A stretch of DNA of 64,000 nucleotides from NCBI GenBank assembly GCA_014239155.1, contig JAAZZQ010000060.1:186001-250000 (forward strand), written 5' to 3'. This document shows, in pieces, positions 11,134 through 20,225 of this stretch. A program made the position numbers and the translations under genes. Numbering within the stretch: the stretch's first letter is position 1; every line of letters starts with the position of its first letter. This DNA is from Lachnospiraceae bacterium. GTDB lineage: Bacteria; Bacillota; Clostridia; Lachnospirales; Lachnospiraceae. The notes under the pieces were generated by a model, which saw only the letters and a list, made by a program, of their open reading frames with translations, was not told the DNA's origin and made no database searches.

Positions 11134-12306
11134 ATGAAACATTTAATTCTGACAGGGAAAAATGGTAGTGGAAAAACGAGTGTAGTTGAGGCTCTAACAG
11201 AGTATCTAAATAATGTGTTTACGGACAAATATTTTAATGAAAGAGAGAGCTGGTTAAAAAAAGCGCAAAATGAGTTAGATACCGCTATCCAAATGGAAAA
11301 GAAGGAAGCTGAAATAGAAAAATTGCAAAATGAGATTTGTAATAGAGAAAAAGATTTTGCGCAAAGTAGAAGAGGGTTATCTGTTGAGTTCAATCAAAAT
11401 ACTACAGACATTATTATATTGAAAAATAAATACCATTATATTATCGCATATTACAAAGCGGATAGAATTTTTGAGGCAGAACAGCCAAAACATGTGGAAA
11501 AAGTGCAGTTAAGAGACGATTATACATTGACGGAATTTCCACGTAGAGAATTTGTAAAGTATTTATTAGATTTAAAGATGACAGAAGCATTAGCAAGAAA
11601 TAACAAAAAAACAGAGAAAGCAGATGAAATAAAAACGTGGTTTGAAGAACTTGAAAAACTGTTAAGAATGATATTTGCAGATGAGTCAGTGAAGTTAGAT
11701 TTTGACGAGGAGACTTTTCAATTTCATATTTTGCAGCAAGGAAAAGAACCGTTTGATTTTAATACTTTATCTGGTGGTTATCAGGCAGTGCTTGATATTG
11801 TATTAGACATTATGATGCGTATGCAGTATCATACACAGCGCTCGTTTGACTTTCATCTTACAGGAATTGTATTGATTGATGAGATTGAAACACATTTGCA
11901 TTTGGAATTACAGAAAAATATTTTGCCGTTTTTGACAAAATTTTTCCCCAATATACAATTTATTGTAACATCTCATTCTCCGTTTGTATTAAATAGTATA
12001 AAAAATGTTGTCATTTATGATTTGGAAAATAAAATTCTAGTAGAGCATGGACTGGATGATGTGCCATATGATGGTGTTGTGGAAGGGTATTTTAGAGTTG
12101 ATAAGTTATCTGATATATTAAATCAAAAGTTTACAAAATACAAATATCTAATAACAAAGAAAGCGTTGTCCGATGATGATTTGAGTGAAATTGCAGAATT
12201 AGAGTTGTATTTAGATGAAATACCAGACTATCTTGCAATTGATATTGCAACGGAATATCAAAGGTTGAAGCTGGAATTTATGAAGCGGGAGGATATAGAT
12301 GGTTAA
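11134..12306 (+). CDS. AAA/RecF-like ATPase, PtuA/retron-ATPase type; N-terminus probably short
   Basis: Walker A 'LTGKNGSGKTS', signature 'LSGGYQAVLDI', Walker B 'GIVLIDEIETHLHLELQ', 'VTSHSPFVLNS'. In-frame homologous-looking sequence (IEQLYIKNLTIKKVRHLEDISIPLSENQ) extends upstream to about 11050 without ATG/GTG/TTG. Confidence 0.8.
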   Translation: MKHLILTGKNGSGKTSVVEALTEYLNNVFTDKYFNERESWLKKAQNELDTAIQMEKKEAEIEKLQNEICNREKDFAQSRRGLSVEFNQNTTDIIILKNKYHYIIAYYKADRIFEAEQPKHVEKVQLRDDYTLTEFPRREFVKYLLDLKMTEALARNNKKTEKADEIKTWFEELEKLLRMIFADESVKLDFDEETFQFHILQQGKEPFDFNTLSGGYQAVLDIVLDIMMRMQYHTQRSFDFHLTGIVLIDEIETHLHLELQKNILPFLTKFFPNIQFIVTSHSPFVLNSIKNVVIYDLENKILVEHGLDDVPYDGVVEGYFRVDKLSDILNQKFTKYKYLITKKALSDDDLSEIAELELYLDEIPDYLAIDIATEYQRLKLEFMKREDIDG

Positions 12307-12634
12307 AATAGTACGTTCTTTTCCAGCGCCAGAGTCATTGGTAGAAGAAGCAAAAAAAGTAAATGGAAGGGAATCGAACAAGGAAATATATAAAAGGACA
12401 GCATTATTGGTTACAGAAACATTTTCTCTGCAAAATACAGGAATGCGGACATATACCAGCGATGAACGACTGCGATTGCTTCAAAAGGAAATGAATATTT
12501 TATATAAACAACTTGAAAAATTACATAAAAATCCAAATTCTAAAATAACTATACGAACTATTTGCAGTCTATTAAAACGTGAGTCTGCATTTGCAGCATT
12601 TAAAAGATGTTATGTGCGAGAACATGTTCGCTGA
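12299..12634 (+). CDS. PtuB/TIGR02646-like partner lacking the HNH nuclease core
   Basis: N-terminus 'MVKIVRSFPAPESLVEEAKKVNG' and C-terminus 'TFSLQNTGMRTYTSDERLRLLQKEMN...LLKRESAFAAFKRCYVRE' match the ends of the ATPase-associated HNH family; no CxxC or H-N-H core in 111 aa; overlaps the ATPase stop. Confidence 0.55.
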   Translation: MVKIVRSFPAPESLVEEAKKVNGRESNKEIYKRTALLVTETFSLQNTGMRTYTSDERLRLLQKEMNILYKQLEKLHKNPNSKITIRTICSLLKRESAFAAFKRCYVREHVR

Positions 12635-12805
12635 TAAAAGACAAAAGCAAAGACATTTATTTGTTTTATCCGCACACAGAAAACGAAATACGATATTCTT
12701 TGTGCAACTTTTCAGATTTACTCATTTATGGTATATTATAAAGGAATTATGAGTTTGTTTATTTGTTGAGTGTTGACTACAAAAGATTAAGGAAAACATT
12801 ATTTT

Positions 12806-13360
12806 ATGGAAGATACTATTATTGCTTTAATAGGATTTGCAGTAGTATGCTTGCCGCTTTTTATACTGCTGTATGCGGCAGTCGTCGTAGGAGCCCGGCA
12901 AAAAAGATATATGGCAGAACAGAGGCAGACGAACGCAGATAAGAAACGGATGCACTATTTCATGCAGATTGTAATGAAAGAATTTTATGATAGATATACC
13001 TATGTGGCAGGAGACTATTGTATTCCCGTGAGCCGGTATAATAGAAAATTTTTCACGTATATTGTGTGTTTTAATGAGAAAGAAATGGTAGTTGTTTCAT
13101 ATAAAGTGCAGGATGGGACAATTATCTGTAAAAATGTACTGCCGATTGACAAAAGTTGTATAAAAATGAAGTACAAAGTCGTTAACGGAATGGTGAAACT
13201 GACCTTCAAACTGGGAACAACAAAAATGTGTGTGAATGTCAGCCCTGTTGTGGAATCAACAGGTGAGGGGGATGCGGCACCCCTTGGGATCTATCAGGAA
13301 AATGAGGTGGATTTGTTAATCCAATATTTACTAAACGGTGCATTAGGAGACTCCGAATGA
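12806..13360 (+). CDS. Hypothetical membrane-anchored protein
   Basis: N-terminal TM 'ALIGFAVVCLPLFILLYAAVVVGA'; 184 aa; translationally coupled to next ORF. Confidence 0.6.
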   Translation: MEDTIIALIGFAVVCLPLFILLYAAVVVGARQKRYMAEQRQTNADKKRMHYFMQIVMKEFYDRYTYVAGDYCIPVSRYNRKFFTYIVCFNEKEMVVVSYKVQDGTIICKNVLPIDKSCIKMKYKVVNGMVKLTFKLGTTKMCVNVSPVVESTGEGDAAPLGIYQENEVDLLIQYLLNGALGDSE

Positions 13361-14244
13361 AAAGGACAGGATGGATATTAAAGAGAATATTGACTATGAT
13401 AGCGATAACTACAGGAGTCAGCATTCTGTTTTTGGAATTGTTGCTTTGCGGTGCAGGGGAGTGGAAAATGCGGTTTGCGGTATTCCGTGAGCCTGTGGGC
13501 ATATTCTCAACGTCGTGCGATATGGCACAGCTTAAGGAGCTTGATGTTGTCAGTGGTACGGTTTCTGTGTTGTATGGCAGCTATTCATATCAGGGCATCA
13601 GCGATTCTGATGTATTGTATCATTATGTTCTTCCAATCAAAAACGACAACATGGTTTATTATATAGGAATCAAGGAGACAAAAGGGAGGGAGAAATTATT
13701 CCGCCAGTTATCCGAAAGAACAAATTTTGATGTGAGGATGACACGTATCATAATGGGAAATCCATATGAGATAATAGAAAACGAAAAGGCAGAAGAAGCG
13801 AGTAAAGACAGGAAACCGTTCCATGTAGAAGGCTGCCTGCGAAGAATGAATGACTGGCAGTATAATAATTACCTGAATTGGCTTGAGAAAGCGGGCTATT
13901 ACGGACAGACGCAACAGGGTCAGATTCTGCCTTTTTATATAGATGAAATAAATATAGACGAAAAGAAAGCGGACTGTATCACGGGTTTGGCAGCAACAGT
14001 GGCAGGGTGTTTTCTCATTATGGGCAGCGTGGCAGTGATTATCAGATGGAGAATACGGCGCCGCACCCAGACGCATGTAACTATTAATGGAAGGGTATAC
14101 GCCAAAGGAGAGCTGCAAAGCGTAGATCGCCTGGTAAATGATATTGAACTAATGCAGGCTGTACAGAGACTGAGTAGTATTACAGGTCTTAGTATGACTG
14201 AGGCTGAGAAAATTGTCAGGAAATGGGAAAGATATTATTTTTAA
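13357..14244 (+). CDS. Hypothetical membrane protein
   Basis: Two TM segments (N-terminal 'ILTMIAITTGVSILFLELLLC', C-terminal 'GLAATVAGCFLIMGSVAVIIRW'); start overlaps upstream stop. Confidence 0.6.
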   Translation: MKRTGWILKRILTMIAITTGVSILFLELLLCGAGEWKMRFAVFREPVGIFSTSCDMAQLKELDVVSGTVSVLYGSYSYQGISDSDVLYHYVLPIKNDNMVYYIGIKETKGREKLFRQLSERTNFDVRMTRIIMGNPYEIIENEKAEEASKDRKPFHVEGCLRRMNDWQYNNYLNWLEKAGYYGQTQQGQILPFYIDEINIDEKKADCITGLAATVAGCFLIMGSVAVIIRWRIRRRTQTHVTINGRVYAKGELQSVDRLVNDIELMQAVQRLSSITGLSMTEAEKIVRKWERYYF

Positions 14245-14264
14245 GCATGTATGGGGTATAATGG

Positions 14265-14357
14265 ATGAAAATTGACAGACAAAGGGCATCAAGTGCTTTT
14301 CAGGAATATACAAATAAATATGATGTAACGGATGAAGAAATAAAGTTAAAGCTATAA
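14265..14357 (+). pseudogene. N-terminal fragment of an HD-family phosphohydrolase
   Basis: 30-codon ORF 'MKIDRQRASSAFQEYTNKYDVTDEEIKLKL*' resembles the first ~30 aa of HD-domain hydrolases, then stop. Confidence 0.4.
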
Positions 14358-14596
14358 ACGAGCAAATTTAAAATTTTACTAAAGTTATTCCAAATTTTGG
14401 TGGCGTAGTTTTTTTGTGCAATTTTTTATAGTTGCTCCTTTATAGTTTGTAAATTATAAAAATTATGATTTGTAGAATACGAATTGCGCTGTAAATTGGT
14501 TTCATATTTAAGGGGACTGTAGGGAAATAACTTATACATCTTATCCTGTGCAATCTGTACAAATTATTTTTCTATAATTTTTTAGGGGGATTTGAC

Positions 14597-14979
14597 ATGA
14601 AGGATTTAACTCGATTAACAAATTTGCAGTCAAAGGAAGTATACGAAATATTTAATATTGCGGATGAAATCTGTGAAGGAAAATATAAAGATTTGTCAGA
14701 ACATGGGTAACCTTTGAAAAGGGAATAGCATTGCTTGGCGGTCAAGCAATATTATTTTCCAATGATGCGCTGGATAAAAAAGAAGATTTAAGGGATGTAT
14801 GTGGTTATTTGGATAATTGGACTGACGTTGTGATTGTGTGGCACAGAGACATACAATTAATTGAAAGAATTGCTCAGCATTCAAAAGTTGCTGTTATCAA
14901 TGCGATGACTGACAGTAATCATCCTTGTGAGATTTTGTTGAAAATTTTTAGATATCTTAAAAGAGAGGAAATGCTATGA
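14597..14979 (+). pseudogene. Carbamoyltransferase (ornithine/aspartate carbamoyltransferase family) remnant
   Basis: Frame A: 'MKDLTRLTNLQSKEVYEIFNIADEICEGKYKDL'; shifted frame: 'RTWVTFEKGIALLGGQAILFSNDALDKKEDLRDVCGYLDNWTDVVIV...VINAMTDSNHPCEIL' (cf. STRTRVTFE and HPC motifs), then truncated. Confidence 0.7.
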
Positions 14980-17495
14980 CTGAATTAAATCGAAAACAGA
15001 TAGTAGACAGACTAAATGCAGAGTTTACAGGAGAAATGAGAAAACTGGTTTTTTGGTATGATGACAATGCTGAGTTTATTGAGGATATTGAATCTATGGA
15101 ACTTGAGAATGCAAAAATATATTGTTTAGAGCCAGACAATCAGTTTTATACCAAATATTTTTTGGAGAAAGTTGATGTAAAAACAAATTATTTGATTTAT
15201 GCTCCGTTTCCAAAGCCAGCGATAAAGGACAACCATTTGGAAGATACAATGTTGTATTCCAAAAGATTTTTTGCAGACAGGGCATCATTGTTATGCGCTG
15301 ATTTGGGCATTGAAGAGAAGTATAAGCCAATAGTGGAAAAGTATATTAAATTTTTTGCCAATAAGGACAGAACACAGCGCTTTTATGATTTGGAAATAGA
15401 AAACTTTAATGAGGAAAATATTTTGGTTGGGCTGTTGAGTGTTCTATGTAAGACAAGAATCTGCTCCTTTGAGGAAGTTTTGCGAATCGTTATTTTGGAG
15501 AAACATATTGAAGAAAATAAGTATTTAATGGAAATGAAGAAGTATGAACTTCTTGAAACATTTTGGAGGTTTTGTGAACAACAGTTTGGATATGTTGATG
15601 CAAAGCCGACATTAGAAAGACTGGTACAAACCTTATTTGTGACATATACAGCCCGGTATATTCAAGGGGAAGCTCCAAAAGCGTGGCGAAATTTGATTTC
15701 TATGAAGCAGGGAAATATTGTTGCATTTCTGGATAATTTGATGAACAATATGCTTTACAGAGAGGGTTATGAACGATTGTCTATTGATGTGGCTTGCAGA
15801 TTAAAGGTAGCGGAGAATTTGGCAAAATACGAGCCAGATGAGATTGTACATTGTGATACTTTTTCGTATTTTGATGAGACGATTTTAAGATGGATGGTAA
15901 ATCGGCTAATATCAGAAGATATTGGAGCAAAGCTTGATGAGATAGGATTCTGCCAGCTCTGTGATATGCGTTCCAAGATGCATTTTGGAGCGAAGCACAA
16001 AGATGCGTATGCAATGTTAAAAAATGCCTATGTTATTGTAAAGGCTGCAAACGATAGCAGCAATGTTGGTATAAAGACCGTTGTGGAGAAATATCAGCAG
16101 GAGGATTATCTGATAGATTTTGCTTATCGAAAATTTTATTATTATTATGACCAGATGAAGGATATTGGACTTTATGAGCAGCTTCAAACACTTATTGAAC
16201 ATATATACACAAATGAATACTTAAACAATTTGCTTCCAAGATGGAATCAGGCGTTATTAAAAGAAGAGGGGCTTTTTATTCTGCCGCTCCAAAGAAATTT
16301 TTATAATCGCTTTGTGGGTCAGACAAAAGAGAAAACAGTTGTTCTTATCTCTGATGCAATGCGTTATGAGGTTGGATGGGAGTTGTTTCAGAGGTTGAAA
16401 GAAGATCTGAGATGTACTGTGAAATTGTCAGCAATGATGGGGGTATTGCCATCTTATACAAGGCTTGGAATGGCAGCTTTATTACCGCATAAGTCTCTGG
16501 TGATGAAAGATGACTATGAGGTTTATGCAGATGATGTGTTATGCAATAACTTAGCAGGACGGCAGATGGTGTTGCAAAAGCATTGTAAGGATTCTGTATG
16601 TGTGCAATTTGACGATATTAAGAAGTTAAAGATTGCAGCGCTTAGAGAGATATTTACAGGCAAGCAAGTTGTATATATTTACCATAATCAGATAGATGCC
16701 AGAGGAGATAAAGCAAATACAGAAGATGAGGTATTTCATGCCTGTGAAGATGCCATCTGTGAAGTGATGGAGCTGATACATAGAATTTCTACAAATGCAA
16801 ACACCTATCGTTTTCTTGTGACAGCAGATCATGGTTTTCTGTACAAGAGAGATAAACTTGATGAGAGTGACAAAATTGAAGGTGTAAATAGCAAGGGGGA
16901 AAAAATCAAACCTTGGATAAATCGCCGCTTTATTATCTCCAAAGAAACAATCAAAGATAATGGAGTGGAGAATATTAGTTTGGAAACTGTTCTTGGATAT
17001 AAGGAAGATAAGGTGGTAACAGTTCCTGTCAGCAGCAATGTGTTCAAGGTCGCAGGAGGCGGGCAAAACTATGTACATGGAGGCTCTTCTCCACAGGAAA
17101 TGATTGTGCCTGTGCTGGATGTGAAGATGGAGCGCGGTCATATAGAAAAAACACCCGTGCGAATCAGCCTTGTAAGTATTATACAAAAAATTACAAATTT
17201 GGTTATGAGTTTGGATTTTATTCAAGTTGAACCTGTGAGTGATACAGCAAAGGAGATGGCTTATCGAATGGTATTTCTGTCCGAGGAAGGTGAGCGCATT
17301 TCTAATGAAAATATTTATTTGGCGGACAGTCGGGAATTGGATTCTGCCAGAAGAATGTTTCGTGTGCGATTTCATTTTAAAAATCAGAAGTACGATAGAA
17401 GTAAGCAATATTATTTGGTGGTGACAGATGATAAAACGGGAATAGAGCAGTTTAGACATCCTGTGGTTGTTGATATTACATCTATGGAAAATTAG
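14976..17495 (+). CDS. pglZ: BREX alkaline-phosphatase-superfamily protein PglZ
   Basis: 'KTVVLISDAMRYEVGWELFQRL' and 'FLVTADHGFLYKRD' motifs; 839 aa. Confidence 0.95.
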   Translation: MTELNRKQIVDRLNAEFTGEMRKLVFWYDDNAEFIEDIESMELENAKIYCLEPDNQFYTKYFLEKVDVKTNYLIYAPFPKPAIKDNHLEDTMLYSKRFFADRASLLCADLGIEEKYKPIVEKYIKFFANKDRTQRFYDLEIENFNEENILVGLLSVLCKTRICSFEEVLRIVILEKHIEENKYLMEMKKYELLETFWRFCEQQFGYVDAKPTLERLVQTLFVTYTARYIQGEAPKAWRNLISMKQGNIVAFLDNLMNNMLYREGYERLSIDVACRLKVAENLAKYEPDEIVHCDTFSYFDETILRWMVNRLISEDIGAKLDEIGFCQLCDMRSKMHFGAKHKDAYAMLKNAYVIVKAANDSSNVGIKTVVEKYQQEDYLIDFAYRKFYYYYDQMKDIGLYEQLQTLIEHIYTNEYLNNLLPRWNQALLKEEGLFILPLQRNFYNRFVGQTKEKTVVLISDAMRYEVGWELFQRLKEDLRCTVKLSAMMGVLPSYTRLGMAALLPHKSLVMKDDYEVYADDVLCNNLAGRQMVLQKHCKDSVCVQFDDIKKLKIAALREIFTGKQVVYIYHNQIDARGDKANTEDEVFHACEDAICEVMELIHRISTNANTYRFLVTADHGFLYKRDKLDESDKIEGVNSKGEKIKPWINRRFIISKETIKDNGVENISLETVLGYKEDKVVTVPVSSNVFKVAGGGQNYVHGGSSPQEMIVPVLDVKMERGHIEKTPVRISLVSIIQKITNLVMSLDFIQVEPVSDTAKEMAYRMVFLSEEGERISNENIYLADSRELDSARRMFRVRFHFKNQKYDRSKQYYLVVTDDKTGIEQFRHPVVVDITSMEN

Positions 17496-17506
17496 GGATT
17501 GAAAAT

Positions 17507-17551
17507 AAAAACAGCATTGAAAATTGTTTTACAGTTTTCAATGCTGTTTTT
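17507..17551. terminator. Bidirectional rho-independent terminator
   Basis: Perfect inverted repeat AACAGCATTGAAAA...TTTTCAATGCTGTT flanked by A-run and T-run, just after pglZ. Confidence 0.8.
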
Positions 17552-17554
17552 GTA

Positions 17555-17637
17555 TGCCGGTGGCCGGACTTGAACCGGCACGAGGTTGCCCCCGGCAGAT
17601 TTTGAGTCTGCTGCGTCTGCCATTCCGCCACACCGGC
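17555..17637 (-). tRNA. tRNA-Leu (anticodon CAA)
   Basis: Minus strand GCCGGTGTGGCGGAATGGCAGACGCAGCAGACTCAAAATCTGC...GGTTCAAGTCCGGCCACCGGCA: acceptor stem GCCGGTG/CACCGGC, long variable arm, anticodon loop CTCAAAA. Confidence 0.95.
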
Positions 17638-17734
17638 GTTTTCAATAATATATCATAACGACAAAAAATATAATATCATAATTTGGCGGAATAGGCAAGT
17701 AAAAAATGAAAAAAATTTAAAATTTTTTGTTAAA

Positions 17735-17833
17735 GTTCAGCTCAGGATTTTGCATTTGCTGCAAAGTCCGTGAAACAGTGTTGTGGTTGAGAAGCATCAA
17801 GCCACCACGAAGTGGTTTTGCATAGCTTGATGC
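17735..17833 (+). repeat. Structured intergenic repeat, copy 1
   Basis: GTTCAGCTCAGGATTTTGCATTTGCTGCAAAGTCC hairpin followed by GCATCAAGC...GCTTGATGC hairpin; related to copy near 63.65 kb. Confidence 0.5.
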
Positions 17834-17854
17834 ATGTAACAGGAAGCCGAAGGC

Positions 17855-18619
17855 TTATAAATCAGCACCGTGGTCAATAACGATAATTTGCCCTGTAATG
17901 GCAGAGGATTCATCACCTGCTAGGAACAAGATTGCATTGGCAACTTCCTCAGGCATACAAACAGGCAGAGACAAATCAGCATGTTTTGCCATTGCGCCCA
18001 TCATATCTGGGTCAAGGTTTTCTTTCTTCATGCCCATTGTCATTGGTGTCACAACACTTCCGGGACAAAGAGCATTACAGCGCACATTAACATTGGCACA
18101 GCGCATCGCAATATTTTTTGTCATGCCAATGACTGCGGCCTTACTTGCCACATAAGCGACACCGCCGCCGCCTGTATAGCCTGCAACGCTGGAAACATTT
18201 ACAATAGAGCCAGCTTTTTTCTCAACCATAATCTTTGCCGCCTCTCTTGTCATGTAAAGCGTTCCTTTTGTATTGATATCGATCAGTGTGTCAATTGTCT
18301 GGTCAGTTACTTTTTCAATCGCTTCAATACCGCTGTCAACAACACCAGCATTATTAACTAAAATATCAATCGTGCCAAAAGTTTCCAATGTTTTAGCAAT
18401 GACTGCGCTGCATTGCGCCTTGTCAGAGATATCGCAAGGAACAGCCAGCGCCTCTCCGCCAGCAGCTTTAATTTTATTAGCTACTGCCTCAAGCTGTTCT
18501 ACGCGTCGTGCAGAGATAACAACCTTCGCGCCTTCCTTTGCAAAAAGTTCTGCTGCGCAGGCTCCAATGCCAGAGTTCCCTCCTGTTATTACAGCAACTT
18601 TTCCGTCTAATCTTCCCAT
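17855..18619 (-). CDS. SDR-family NAD(P)-dependent oxidoreductase
   Basis: 'GKVAVITGGNSGIGA' (TGxxxGxG), 'NNAG', 'SSVAG...YVASKAA' (YxxxK). Confidence 0.9.
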   Translation of the reverse strand: MGRLDGKVAVITGGNSGIGACAAELFAKEGAKVVISARRVEQLEAVANKIKAAGGEALAVPCDISDKAQCSAVIAKTLETFGTIDILVNNAGVVDSGIEAIEKVTDQTIDTLIDINTKGTLYMTREAAKIMVEKKAGSIVNVSSVAGYTGGGGVAYVASKAAVIGMTKNIAMRCANVNVRCNALCPGSVVTPMTMGMKKENLDPDMMGAMAKHADLSLPVCMPEEVANAILFLAGDESSAITGQIIVIDHGADL

Positions 18620-18940
18620 GTTTTTCCTCCTTGTTTTTCATAGTGCTTCTTGAATCTTTTTTGAATCTGCCTTTATATCAAATTTCTTTCATATACACAG
18701 ACGAAATCAATATATGCGCTACAAACGCCTTATAAATTTGTGTATTAAAAAATCTTGCAAAATTAGATACAAAAAGATTTTGAGAGCTTACGAATCGGTT
18801 ATTCGTTTTGGTGATACAGTTTCGTTATTGTTTTTCCTGTGCTGCCAAAAAGGTATTACAGATAGTTTGATTATACCACAAGTATATGGAAAATAAAAAC
18901 AAATTTTGTTGCTTTTCGCAGGCTAGGAATGCGTATTGGC

Positions 18941-18974
18941 AACAGTTCAGACAGGACTTTGCACTGTGCTGTCA
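18941..18974 (+). repeat. Structured intergenic repeat, short copy
   Basis: ACAGTTCAGACAGGACTTTGCACTGTGCTGTCAA, similar to 5' part of copies at 17.7 and 63.6 kb. Confidence 0.35.
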
Positions 18975-19188
18975 AGTTGGTAAGAAAATATCCATATAGC
19001 AAGTAAAAATCCGTGAGAACATAATTGAGAAGTGAGGGCGATAAATATCACTACAATAAAAAAGTCAGAATATTACCAAGTTAATAAAGTAAAAATGAAA
19101 TATATTACAAAGCGTAAAGAGTAGTATTCTATATTCGTAGAAAATTTGGAAGAATTTGGAATGGACTAAGTCTGTGTATTTGGTTGCC

Positions 19189-19223
19189 TTTTTGTCCTTA
19201 TTTATTTAAAATAAGGACAAAAA
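19189..19223. repeat. Putative recombinase site, left (inverted repeat with 20226-20253)
   Basis: TTTTTGTCCTTATTT-ATTTA-AAATAAGGACAAAAA: 15-bp arms; asymmetric core TCCTTATTTATTTAAAATAA is exactly repeated in inverted orientation at 20231-20250. Confidence 0.7.
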
Positions 19224-19291
19224 ATAATTTGCCAACAATAATAAAATTATCACAAAAAGAGAGATGTGTATAGATCTAAATTAAAAAAGTT

Positions 19292-20218
19292 TTAAAAAAG
19301 TTCTATACATGCTCTTTTTTGCTTTAAATCAGGGTGAACATACATATTCATTGTAGTATTAATGTTGGAATGTCCTAGTAGTTCACTAACGCATTTATAA
19401 TCTGCTCCTTTTTGAATTAGTCTTGTTGCAAAGCTGTGGCGAAGGGAATGAAAATTTAGGTATGAGATATTGTGTTTTATTAGAAAACGCTCATAAAATC
19501 TTCTGTATGTCCGCGGCTCCATAAATGCAGGGCTGTTTGTCAATACATATCCTTGCGTATTAATATTGGGCAGAGATTTCATTGTCTCGTGCAGTTTTTT
19601 GGGAAGTGGAATTCTTCGAGCAGATTTTGCAGTCTTGGGGATTCCTACAATGATTTTTGTGGTTGGCTGCATATCTTTTTGATAGACACGCTGTAAAGTA
19701 TTCTGTATGGTGATAATTTTCTGAACGCAGTCAATATCGCTCCAATGCAAGGCGCACAGTTCGCCAATCCGCATGCCAGTAATTAAACTTAAAAGAATAC
19801 CAAAGGACTTAAAAGACAAATCTGAAGCCACCGCCTCAATAATTGCATCTTGCTCCTCATCTGTAAAAACTTTATTTTTGCTGCTTTGCATTTCAGGAAT
19901 GTAGGAAATTTCTAATTCAAATGGAGAAAGCATATTCTTTTTTGCCCCATATTTTAAAATTTGTTTAATTAACATTACTAGATTTGAGATGGTTGATTTT
20001 TTGATGGTCTTATGCTCTGCATTGTCGCCAGTCTGCCATGCATAGACTTTTTTCTGTATGAATTCCTCATTTAAGTCATTTATTTCCATGTTACCCAAAG
20101 CGGGGAGGATATAATTTTGTAGCTCAAAAGCATAGTAAGCGCTGGTGGATTCTTTAATGTAGTTTTTCTTGTTTTCAAACCATTCCCATGCCAAACATTC
20201 AAACTTCATAGTGAACAC
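19292..20218 (-). CDS. Tyrosine recombinase / site-specific integrase
   Basis: 'GMRIGELCALHWSDID', 'FHSLRHSFATRLIQKG', 'ELLGHSNINTTMNMYVH' (R...HxxR...H...Y); 308 aa; RBS AAAGGAG. Confidence 0.93.
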   Translation of the reverse strand: MFTMKFECLAWEWFENKKNYIKESTSAYYAFELQNYILPALGNMEINDLNEEFIQKKVYAWQTGDNAEHKTIKKSTISNLVMLIKQILKYGAKKNMLSPFELEISYIPEMQSSKNKVFTDEEQDAIIEAVASDLSFKSFGILLSLITGMRIGELCALHWSDIDCVQKIITIQNTLQRVYQKDMQPTTKIIVGIPKTAKSARRIPLPKKLHETMKSLPNINTQGYVLTNSPAFMEPRTYRRFYERFLIKHNISYLNFHSLRHSFATRLIQKGADYKCVSELLGHSNINTTMNMYVHPDLKQKRACIELF

Positions 20219-20225
20219 TCCTTTC

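Noticed and set aside
16626-17459. 277-aa minus-strand ORF antisense to pglZ
   Set aside because: Low-complexity hydrophobic His/Cys-rich translation typical of the shadow of an AT-rich coding strand; no RBS or family motif.
17898-18735. Plus-strand ORFs opposite the SDR gene
   Set aside because: The minus-strand SDR has complete motifs; the plus-strand frames do not resemble proteins.
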